13,482 bases of DNA from DAOTWP01 sp034435675 (lineage in GTDB: Bacteria > Chloroflexota > Anaerolineae > Aggregatilineales > Phototrophicaceae), in assembly GCA_034435675.1 (NCBI GenBank), contig DAOTWP010000372.1:1-13482 (forward strand), read 5' to 3'. Position numbers and translations under genes: made by a program. Each line of letters starts with the position of its first letter. Within the stretch, counting starts at the first letter, position 1. Of this stretch, positions 7,561-12,361 are shown in pieces. The notes below the pieces were generated by a model that worked only from the letters and a program-made list of their open reading frames with translations, was not told where the DNA came from and did no database searches.

Positions 7561-7566
7561 TATAAT
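7561..7566 (+). promoter_or_regulatory. Possible -10 element before the first repeat unit
   Basis: A perfect TATAAT lies 76 bp before the Mrr-type ORF start and after the importer terminator, so it could start transcription of the accessory strip. No matching -35 hexamer is visible at 16-18 bp, so this is a weak call. Confidence 0.3.
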
Positions 7567-7581
7567 ACGGGTCAGCCTGTG

Positions 7582-7645
7582 CGCCCGACGAGCGCCAGTT
7601 GATCGAGGTCACGACCAAGTATCCCTACGGAGCTGTGTAACCATG
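7582..7645 (+). repeat. Accessory repeat, copy 1
   Basis: It contains the 20-base core GACGAGCGCCAGTTGATCGA common to all three copies, then a more diverged part, and ends at the start codon of the Mrr-type ORF. In frame it encodes DERQLIEVTTKYPYGAV followed by TAA. The in-frame TAA at 7563 and the absence of a start codon show that it is not a complete gene. Compared with copies 2 and 3 it differs at several silent codon positions (GGA for GGC, GCT for GCG, TAC for TAT). It also supplies the GGAG (7629-7632) that probably serves the next ORF. Confidence 0.85.
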
Positions 7646-7978
7646 CCAAACGACAACTTCCCCGAAGTCAATGCCCTGATGCCTGTCGTGCTGCAACTGC
7701 TGGGGGATAACCAGCCGCACACACGTGACGAGGTGATCGCCTATCTGTGTGACAAATTCAACCTCACGCCGCAGCAGCGCGCACAGCGCACCGCCAGCAA
7801 CACGCTGGTCATCGGCAATCATCTGGACTGGGTGCGCAGCAGTTTCACGCGGGCGGCGTTGATCACCACGCCGCGAAAAGGCGTTTTCCAGATCACACCC
7901 TGTGGACAGTACGTGCTGCGCAAGTATCTGGCGGAACTCAGTGTGACATTCTTAAACGGCTTCCGCTGCCCACAGTAG
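7643..7978 (+). CDS. Stand-alone Mrr-type N-terminal winged-helix protein
   Basis: A 111-residue protein. Residues about 9-95 resemble the Mrr_N domain, the DNA-binding N-terminal half of Mrr-type modification-dependent restriction endonucleases: LMPVVLQLLGDNQPHTRDEV, then LTPQQRAQRT, the typical HLDWVRSSFTRAALI (60-74) and the wing RKGVFQITPCG (78-88). The protein stops where the PD-(D/E)XK Mrr_cat nuclease domain would begin, and no such domain is found in the following DNA in any frame. It is therefore either a remnant of a restriction gene or a free-standing DNA-binding protein. The start at 7643 follows GGAG (7629-7632) located inside repeat copy 1. It is bounded by repeat copies 1 and 2. 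The Mrr_N match is by pattern recognition and moderately sure; restriction activity is not expected. Confidence 0.65.
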   Translation: MPNDNFPEVNALMPVVLQLLGDNQPHTRDEVIAYLCDKFNLTPQQRAQRTASNTLVIGNHLDWVRSSFTRAALITTPRKGVFQITPCGQYVLRKYLAELSVTFLNGFRCPQ

Positions 7979-8003
7979 GATGCCAATCAAGCCACCGTAT
8001 GAG

Positions 8004-8073
8004 CGCCTGACGAGCGCCAGTTGATCGAATATACGCCGAAGTATCCCTATGGCGCGGTGTGAGGGAGCGCATG
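8004..8073 (+). repeat. Accessory repeat, copy 2
   Basis: This 70-bp unit matches copy 3 at 67 of 70 positions. In frame it encodes PDERQLIEYTPKYPYGAV followed by TGA (8060-8062). It ends in GAGGGAGCGC and the ATG of the nuclease-like gene, so it carries both a stop codon and the ribosome binding site and start of the next gene. A TGA at 8000-8002 closes the frame just upstream. An inverted repeat GCGCCA (8014-8019) and TGGCGC (8050-8055) spans it. Confidence 0.9.
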
Positions 8074-8412
8074 ACTGAGGATGTCCTGCATGTGATCACA
8101 TCTGTTTTCAACAATCCAATCCGCATCACGGCGCGGCAGTGGGCACATGTCACGGAGGCGCATGACTACATGTCCGGGAATATGGATAAGGTGCTGGAAA
8201 CGCTGGCTGAACCGGAAAGGATTATCGCCGGCGCACAGGGCGAACGGCTTGCACTACGGGATTATGCCGCCACGAACATTACCCGCAAAACAGCCGTCGT
8301 GGTGTATCGGGAGCAGCCTGATGGATTTTTGATCACCGCTTTTTTCACTTCAAAACCGGATAAAATCGAGAAAAAAGGTCAAAAATTATGGTCACGGTCT
8401 CAAGAGCATTGA
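8071..8412 (+). CDS. Putative BECR-fold (RelE/EndoU-like) nuclease, likely toxin of a toxin-antitoxin pair
   Basis: A 113-residue protein. Its pattern matches a small family often seen beside DUF2283 genes in cyanobacteria and Chloroflexota and assigned by others to the phage Barnase-EndoU-ColicinE5/D-RelE-like nucleases: ITARQWAHVTEAHDYM (19-34) with two histidines, a helix MDKVLETLAEPERII, then strands GERLALRDYA, TAVVVYREQ (74-82) and GFLITAFFTS (85-94). Candidate catalytic residues are His26, His31, Arg80 and Thr93, by position only. The family assignment is from memory of the pattern, not a search. ATG 8071 follows GAGG at 8061-8064; a GTG at 8059 would add four residues. The 3' end overlaps the DUF2283 gene by 25 bases, typical of co-translated toxin-antitoxin pairs. 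The last 70 bases are clearly more AT-rich than the neighbours, hinting at foreign origin. Confidence 0.65.
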   Translation: MTEDVLHVITSVFNNPIRITARQWAHVTEAHDYMSGNMDKVLETLAEPERIIAGAQGERLALRDYAATNITRKTAVVVYREQPDGFLITAFFTSKPDKIEKKGQKLWSRSQEH

Positions 8413-8627
8413 TTCAGGAGGTGCTGTCGTTTCCAGCACGGCAGATGTGGACGGAGTACGATCCGGAAGCGGATGTGCTGTATATCAGCTTTCGCAAGCC
8501 GCAGCAGGCAAACGACAGCATCATGGAAGAAGATGGCAATATTTATCATTATCACGACGACCTGCTGGTTGGGATCACGATCCTGAACGCATCCACCCAA
8601 ACACGTTCGACAGGCAGACAGGATTAG
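8388..8627 (+). CDS. DUF2283 protein, probable antitoxin partner
   Basis: A 79-residue protein with the DUF2283 signature: YDPEADVLYISFRKPQQAND (24-43), SIMEEDGNIYHYHDD and LVGITILNAS (60-69). DUF2283 proteins are small beta-rich domains commonly found next to nuclease-like or DUF4258-type toxins and are thought to act as the antitoxin or as a companion. It overlaps the preceding gene by 25 bases and so is probably translated by coupling. ATG 8388, preceded by AAAGGT, gives a 20-residue N-terminal extension before the domain; Met at 8445 would give a bare domain, but the AGGAGG at 8416-8421 is too far from it. The C-terminus (TQTRSTGRQD) is polar and unremarkable. Reading on past its TAG in the same frame leads into the peptide of repeat copy 3. 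Confidence 0.8.
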   Translation: MVTVSRALIQEVLSFPARQMWTEYDPEADVLYISFRKPQQANDSIMEEDGNIYHYHDDLLVGITILNASTQTRSTGRQD

Positions 8628-8679
8628 CGCTGTACCGGATGCCAGCTTTCCCGAAGTGAAAACAAGCCCCTGAACCTCA

Positions 8680-8749
8680 CGCCTGACGAGCGCCAGTTGA
8701 TCGAGAATACGCCGAAGTATCCCTATGGCGCGGGGTGAGGGAGCGCATG
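8680..8749 (+). repeat. Accessory repeat, copy 3
   Basis: A 70-bp unit differing from copy 2 at only three positions (8705, 8706 and 8734). In frame it encodes NLTPDERQLIENTPKYPYGAG and TGA, again followed by GAGGGAGCGC and ATG. Together with copy 2 it flanks the nuclease/DUF2283 pair as a direct repeat with a 676-bp period. Confidence 0.9.
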
Positions 8750-8817
8750 CCAAACCGGCAGCGCTGCACCCGATGTTCTGTCCCTGTCCGGGATTACGGT
8801 CAGGCAGTCCCCGGGGG
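8747..8817 (+). other. Degenerate start after repeat copy 3
   Basis: The repeat presents an ATG with a ribosome binding site. The sequence begins ATGCCAAAC, the same nine bases that open the Mrr-type ORF at 7643, but continues into unrelated sequence and then runs antisense into the methyltransferase gene. It looks like a broken or lost unit, not a working gene. Confidence 0.35.
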
Positions 8818-9483
8818 TCACTTGACCGCGACACCCGCGATATGCGGACCCACCAGAGTTATGTCCAGCTTGAAATGTTCGATCTCTACACGGCTGAAGC
8901 CCGCCTGTTCAATCAGCGCCCATGTCTCCTGATCGGGGCGGCAGCCCGCGGCATAGCACTGCCAGACCGGACTGACCACACGCTGCACACGGCGCAGGCG
9001 CGTCTGGTGTGGGGCGGCAACGTGCTCGATGAACACAAACTGCCCGCCCGGCTTGAGCACACGCAGCACCTCCCGCAGTGCCAACCGTGGGTCACGCACG
9101 GAACACAGCACCGTCGTGCTGACCACCGCATCCACGCTGGCGGACGCCAGGGGCAGCGCTTCAGCAGTGCCTTCGCACAGCGCGGTGTGCATACCCGACA
9201 GCTTTGCCTTGTGTTCGGCATAGGGAAACATCGCCGGGTTGGGTTCAATGCCCAGCCAGCGCACGCCGGGCGCAAAATGGGCGAAGTTCGCGCCGGTGCC
9301 TGCGCCAATCTCGACGACCCGCCCGCGCAGCGCGCCGATCAACGCCTGCTTGCGGCTGGCAACGGTGGCGTTGTACCCGTCAAAACCCGTCGCCATCACA
9401 TGCGCGACGAGGCGTTGATACCAGCTTCCGCGTTTGTGTACCCGGTCTTTCTGTTCACTGCGCATCGCCATTTTCCCGTTCAT
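8818..9483 (-). CDS. Class I SAM-dependent methyltransferase
   Basis: Up to 221 residues. The Rossmann-fold methyltransferase motifs are in order: motif I VVEIGAGTGANF (56-67), the acidic end of strand 2 WLGIEPNPAM (Glu80), motif with GTAEALPL (105-112), motif IV VDAVVSTTVLCSV (117-129) and RVLKPGGQFVFIEHV (141-155). This is the Methyltransf_11 type; the long C-terminal part resembles small-molecule (thiol- or lipid-) methyltransferases of the METTL7 kind, but the substrate cannot be read. It is the last gene of the minus-strand flavodoxin-hydrolase operon. The first possible ATG (9483) lies 29 bases inside the hydrolase gene; Met7 (9465), with GGGA eight bases upstream and an 11-base overlap with the hydrolase stop, is a better supported start. 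It faces the accessory strip convergently. Confidence 0.85.
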   Translation of the reverse strand: MNGKMAMRSEQKDRVHKRGSWYQRLVAHVMATGFDGYNATVASRKQALIGALRGRVVEIGAGTGANFAHFAPGVRWLGIEPNPAMFPYAEHKAKLSGMHTALCEGTAEALPLASASVDAVVSTTVLCSVRDPRLALREVLRVLKPGGQFVFIEHVAAPHQTRLRRVQRVVSPVWQCYAAGCRPDQETWALIEQAGFSRVEIEHFKLDITLVGPHIAGVAVK

Positions 9484-10192
9484 TGTTCAAGGTTGCGCGG
9501 ATCACGCCGATGGTCTCGGCTTTGCCGCAAATCGTCAGGTGGTTGCTGTGGTCAATGCGCCGCATGATCACACCCGGCACAAGCTGTGCCACTGCATCGT
9601 AGTGTTCCTGATAGAACATATCGTTGTCGGCATAAATCACCTGCAAATTGGCATTGATTCCCCGCAGGTCGTCGTCCGTCAGCCCGATATCGGTCAGCAT
9701 CAGCTCAAAGCGCATGATCGCCTTATGGGTATTGATGCCCAGGCGCTTCAACAGCCTGAAGAGGTTCTGCATCGTGCGGAACCCCCCCAGCCAGAATGGT
9801 TTCGTCGCCGCCGCCCGATAGTTCGGTGAGATGGCGACAATCTTCGTGAACAGATCCGGGCGCTTCTTCGCCAGAAACAGCGCGATATTGCCGCCATCGC
9901 TGTACCCGATGACATATGCCGCGCTGATGCCCGACTGCTCACAGAAGTGGATTACGTCATCGCTGTACTGGTCAATGGAATACGCTGTATCGGCAGAAAC
10001 ACTTTCGCCGTGTCCCCGGCTGTCCAGTGCATAAGTATGGAAGTCCGCGAAGTGTTCGGTCTGGTAGCGGCGGAAAAAGCGTTTCGACGACGAATTGCCG
10101 TGCAAAAGAATCAGGGTGGGTCCGCTGCCGTACTCAGTATAGGCAATTTTAATGTCCGGTAATTGCAGGTAGTGTGTGGTCAGGTTGCGCAT
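9455..10192 (-). CDS. Alpha/beta-fold hydrolase
   Basis: A 245-residue hydrolase of the Abhydrolase_1 type. The oxyanion-hole strand LILLHGNSSSKRFF is at 27-40, the nucleophile elbow is G-Y-S98-D-G, the acid is probably Asp191 in YADNDMF (Asp189 is the alternative), and the base is His218 in IDHSNHLT. The DSRGHGES turn after strand 4 (57-64) is typical. The triad is complete, so it should be an active esterase, lactonase or C-C hydrolase; the substrate is unknown. No signal peptide is present, so it is cytoplasmic. The start at 10192 is fixed by a strong GGAGG seven bases upstream; the open frame extends further upstream but that part lies across the flavodoxin gene. It sits 46 bases after flavodoxin and overlaps the methyltransferase gene. 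Confidence 0.92.
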   Translation of the reverse strand: MRNLTTHYLQLPDIKIAYTEYGSGPTLILLHGNSSSKRFFRRYQTEHFADFHTYALDSRGHGESVSADTAYSIDQYSDDVIHFCEQSGISAAYVIGYSDGGNIALFLAKKRPDLFTKIVAISPNYRAAATKPFWLGGFRTMQNLFRLLKRLGINTHKAIMRFELMLTDIGLTDDDLRGINANLQVIYADNDMFYQEHYDAVAQLVPGVIMRRIDHSNHLTICGKAETIGVIRATLNNERENGDAQ

Positions 10193-10238
10193 CAGTGTTC
10201 CTCCAGATGATAGCCTGCGCCGGTCACAGGCACTTGCT

Positions 10239-10658
10239 TCAGCCCAGCAGCGCCTTCGCCCATTCCGCCGCGCGTTCAAGCTCGCCGTCCCGGAGCGGAC
10301 CCTGCATGCTGAGTACAAAAAAGCCTTCCGGCGGGACCACCAGGGTGCCACCGTGTTTGACCAGCCCACGCGCGATTTTCGGCGCGGCATAGCCAAAGAT
10401 CGTCGTTCTGGTGCGGGTGTCAAACGCCGCGACGTGAAGCCCGTGCAGCGCCGGGGACGCTTTCAGCAGCTCGTGGATCGCTTCTGAGGGGAACCCGCCG
10501 TGGGTGGGCGAGCCAAGCATCAGCAGCTCGCAATCGGTCAGGTCAGCCGGCTGCACGGCAGCGACATGCCGCGCCGGGCTGCCAATCGCCGCGCTGACTG
10601 CCTGCGCGATCTGTTTCGTATTCCCATGCCTCGAATCGTAAATCAACAGCGTCTTCAT
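10239..10658 (-). CDS. Flavodoxin-family protein
   Basis: A 139-residue flavodoxin-like protein. MKTLLIYDSRHGNTKQIAQAV gives the FMN-phosphate loop (Asp8 to Thr14) after strand 1; LLMLGSPTHGGFPS (45-58) and AAFDTR (77-82) are the other two FMN-contacting loops, and the helix GYAAPKIARGL follows. It lacks the usual long-chain insertion and so is a short-chain type. Flavodoxins of this kind carry electrons or act as small FMN oxidoreductases; no partner reductase is nearby. The start at 10658 has a strong TTGGAGG ribosome binding site. It is the first gene of a three-gene minus-strand operon, with hydrolase and methyltransferase, which suggests a role in modifying or detoxifying a small molecule (inference). 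The upstream region carries several palindromes. Confidence 0.9.
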   Translation of the reverse strand: MKTLLIYDSRHGNTKQIAQAVSAAIGSPARHVAAVQPADLTDCELLMLGSPTHGGFPSEAIHELLKASPALHGLHVAAFDTRTRTTIFGYAAPKIARGLVKHGGTLVVPPEGFFVLSMQGPLRDGELERAAEWAKALLG

Positions 10659-10703
10659 GGCACACCTCCAAAATGGGCACCCTGTTACCTGAGGGCGTCT
10701 GAA

Positions 10704-10814
10704 CAAGGGGATGAGGCAATGCAAGGATTTAATCGAATGACGCTTTTCGTAGGGTTGAAGCATACGTCAACGCTACCGGTAACCTGATCATTTTTGAAGA
10801 GCATCATCCCCTTG
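10704..10814. repeat. 111-bp segment bounded by 11-bp perfect inverted repeats
   Basis: CAAGGGGATGA (10704-10714) and its exact reverse complement TCATCCCCTTG (10804-10814) bound this segment. GTTACC (10684-10689) and GGTAAC (10778-10783) form a second pair nearby. It could be a tiny inverted-repeat element or a pair of operator half sites; no target-site duplication is seen. Confidence 0.4.
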
Positions 10815-10821
10815 ATCGCGC

Positions 10822-10839
10822 TTAAGTATAGATACTTAA
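10822..10839. promoter_or_regulatory. 18-bp perfect palindrome, candidate operator
   Basis: TTAAGTAT, AG, ATACTTAA: 8-bp perfect arms with a two-base centre, in an AT-rich island of otherwise GC-rich DNA. A second perfect palindrome, TTTACGTAAA, lies at 10846-10855. The minus-strand TATACT inside it could be a -10 element for the flavodoxin operon 170 bp downstream. The binding protein is unknown. Confidence 0.45.
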
Positions 10840-10906
10840 TGAACATTTACGTAAACACGGGCGAGAAGTTGTGGCTGCTGCCGGGCGGTGTGCCCTGCCA
10901 ACGCAA

Positions 10907-10931
10907 ACGGGCAAAGCCCGTGCCTTGCCCG
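10907..10931 (-). terminator. Possible terminator hairpin of the membrane protein gene
   Basis: Read on the minus strand, ACGGGC-TTT-GCCCGT (10921-10907) forms a perfect 6-bp hairpin followed by TTGCGTT, a poor T run. An overlapping alternative stem pairs CGGGCAA (10908-10914) with TTGCCCG (10925-10931). It lies about 70-95 bp after the stop of the membrane protein gene. Confidence 0.35.
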
Positions 10932-10989
10932 CGAGGTCTGCTATGCGGTTGTTATGCAGCGGATATGCTGTTCAGGAATGCCCGATTAC

Positions 10990-11017
10990 TTGCGCCGCAG
11001 GTCATTTGCGCCGCAGG
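10990..11017. repeat. 12-bp direct repeat at the 3' end of the membrane protein gene
   Basis: TTGCGCCGCAGG occurs at 10990-11001 and 11006-11017. The second copy encodes the last codons of the membrane protein and the first lies just after its stop, so the gene end was duplicated by slippage. Confidence 0.6.
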
Positions 11018-11445
11018 CTGCCGACCAGCATGCCCACCCCGACCACAATCACCGCGATGGGCCAGAGCAGATTCCAGTTGATATTATCGAACAGAGTCAG
11101 CCCCTGCGTGAAGCTCCACGTAGGATCAAAGATGAAGATCACACTGAGGATGAACAGCACCGCAGCAATGCCCGCCATGCGGCTGACAACCCGGTTAAAA
11201 CTGCCCGTTTTCTGAAAGGCAATCAGAGCGCCAATGCAGAATGAAATGCCGGTAGTGAGCAGATAAACCACCCACCAGTTGCTGTTGCCGCGCATGATTT
11301 CGCTGCCCGCTGCGTCCAGAAAAAAGACCACGCCCGTTCCAATGACTGCAAGCGCGCCGATAAAGCGCCCGGTAATCATCATCGTACTGTCCCATAGCTG
11401 CTGGACAGTGTCCTCATTTTTGATCTTCAATTCCGATGGATTCAT
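11002..11445 (-). CDS. Small four-helix membrane protein, unknown function
   Basis: A 147-residue protein with four predicted transmembrane helices at about 22-43, 57-77, 87-106 and 122-144 and short polar loops. The N-terminus (1-20) is polar and probably cytoplasmic; the C-terminus ends in SLRRK, also likely cytoplasmic by the positive-inside rule. The last helix, INWNLLWPIAVIVVGVGMLVGSLRRK, follows the W..LWP.....G......RR pattern seen in LiaI/LiaF-like (DUF5668-type) membrane segments, a weak resemblance only. The start ATG at 11445 follows a G-rich stretch that can serve as ribosome binding site. It diverges from the Uma2 gene with a 227-bp gap and is followed by the flavodoxin regulatory region, so it is probably a single-gene unit. 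No enzymatic motif is visible. Confidence 0.82.
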   Translation of the reverse strand: MNPSELKIKNEDTVQQLWDSTMMITGRFIGALAVIGTGVVFFLDAAGSEIMRGNSNWWVVYLLTTGISFCIGALIAFQKTGSFNRVVSRMAGIAAVLFILSVIFIFDPTWSFTQGLTLFDNINWNLLWPIAVIVVGVGMLVGSLRRK

Positions 11446-11672
11446 GAGTTGTGATCCCCCCTGAGACTGCGATGAACGATGTGGTGCTGCTGAAGAATCG
11501 CTACGATGATAATGAGCATTACGAAACGGCTTTCATGATGAATGTCATAAGAATGCCATTACAGACATCAGCTTTACAAACGCAAATTGGCTGCGAGTGG
11601 CGGTTGCTACCAGGGGCAGTTCAGACGCGGCAAAGCGTGTACAATAGGGCAGGTAGTGGAGAGGACACAGCG

Positions 11673-12224
11673 ATGGTGGTTCAGGCACAAACCCGCATGA
11701 CCGCAGCAGACTATTACGCGCTGCCGGAATATGCGCAGCATACCCTCATTGAGCTTATTGATGGCGAGGTGGTGATCAAGGTGGCACCCATTCCCCTGCA
11801 CCAGCAAATTGTGGGCAATACGCATGTGGTTTTGTGGATGATCGCCAAACAGCAGGGAGGAATGGTCTTCCTTGCGCCGGTGGAAGTCTACCTGGACGAG
11901 TACAATATCTACGAACCCGACGTGGTCTACCTCGCGCCGAACAGCCGCTGCGTGGTCGAGGAAAAGCGGCTGATGGGCGCGCCTGATCTGGTCGTTGAGG
12001 TGCTGTCGCCCGGCACGGCGAAGCATGACCGCGAGACGAAGTTCAACGCCTACCAGCGGCACGGTGTGCGCGAGTATTGGATTGTCGATCCGGCGAACCG
12101 TTATCTGGAACAGTGGATCTTGCAGGACGGGGCATTTGTCAAAGGCGGCACGCTCATCCCTGGCGAGACGTTCACCGCGCCAGTGCTGGGCAGCAGTGTG
12201 GAGGTCAGCGTGATTTTCAGCTAA
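11673..12224 (+). CDS. Uma2-family (DUF820) putative PD-(D/E)XK endonuclease
   Basis: A 183-residue protein, normal length for the Uma2 family, which is very abundant in cyanobacteria and Chloroflexota. Typical phrases are present: ALPEYAQHTLIELIDGEVV at the N-terminus, IYEPDVVYLAP with Asp83, DLVVEVLSPGTAKHDRETKF with Glu109 and Lys123, and the closing GVREYWIVDPANRYLEQW. These supply the acidic residues and lysine of a PD-(D/E)XK-type nuclease core, so the fold is likely intact; biological role of the family is not settled. The open frame extends upstream to 11451, but ATG 11673 is chosen because it matches the family N-terminus and has AGAGG eight bases upstream. A possible -10 TACAAT is at 11640-11645, without a clear -35. 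A short CCCC-GAC-GGGG hairpin with TTTCT follows the stop. Confidence 0.9.
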   Translation: MVVQAQTRMTAADYYALPEYAQHTLIELIDGEVVIKVAPIPLHQQIVGNTHVVLWMIAKQQGGMVFLAPVEVYLDEYNIYEPDVVYLAPNSRCVVEEKRLMGAPDLVVEVLSPGTAKHDRETKFNAYQRHGVREYWIVDPANRYLEQWILQDGAFVKGGTLIPGETFTAPVLGSSVEVSVIFS

Positions 12225-12225
12225 T

Positions 12226-12240
12226 CCCCGACGGGGTTTC
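12226..12240 (+). terminator. Weak hairpin after the Uma2 gene
   Basis: CCCC-GAC-GGGG followed by TTTC immediately after the Uma2 stop. The stem is only four or five pairs and the T run is short, so termination is uncertain. Confidence 0.3.
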
Positions 12241-12361
12241 TACCGGCTTTACGGCACTGAACACACTTACATAACGATCTGGCAGCTGTTGAACGGGAGC
12301 GGCGGACGCGCGGCACAGCACGCCCTGCTCCCCCTGAGCAGCTTGCCGCTGCGAGGACACA

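Larger units (their letters stand above)
10659..11001. other. Intergenic regulatory region between flavodoxin and the membrane protein
   Basis: About 340 bp without a credible gene. It contains an 11-bp inverted repeat pair (10704-10714 and 10804-10814), an AT-rich island at about 10785-10856 with two perfect palindromes, and a hairpin at 10907-10921 near the end of the membrane protein gene. The flavodoxin operon promoter should lie here, but no clear -35/-10 pair was found. Confidence 0.6.

Noticed and set aside
8004..8749. Repeats as integron attC sites
   Set aside because: Copies 2 and 3 have a GCGCCA/TGGCGC inverted pair and GTTGATC, but copy 1 lacks the pair, no RYYYAAC partner is seen, and the silent-site pattern points to a coding origin. 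No integrase is in the window.
7582..8749. Repeats as a CRISPR array
   Set aside because: Only three copies, irregular spacing of 422 and 676 bp, and genes instead of spacers between them; no cas gene.
8725..9567. Plus-strand open frame over the methyltransferase region
   Set aside because: Antisense shadow; only its first few codons after repeat copy 3 may be meaningful and are reported as a degenerate start.
10794..11081. Possible 95-codon plus-strand ORF in the flavodoxin upstream gap
   Set aside because: It crosses the palindromic island and the end of the membrane protein gene; the translation is Cys/Arg/Pro-rich without any domain.
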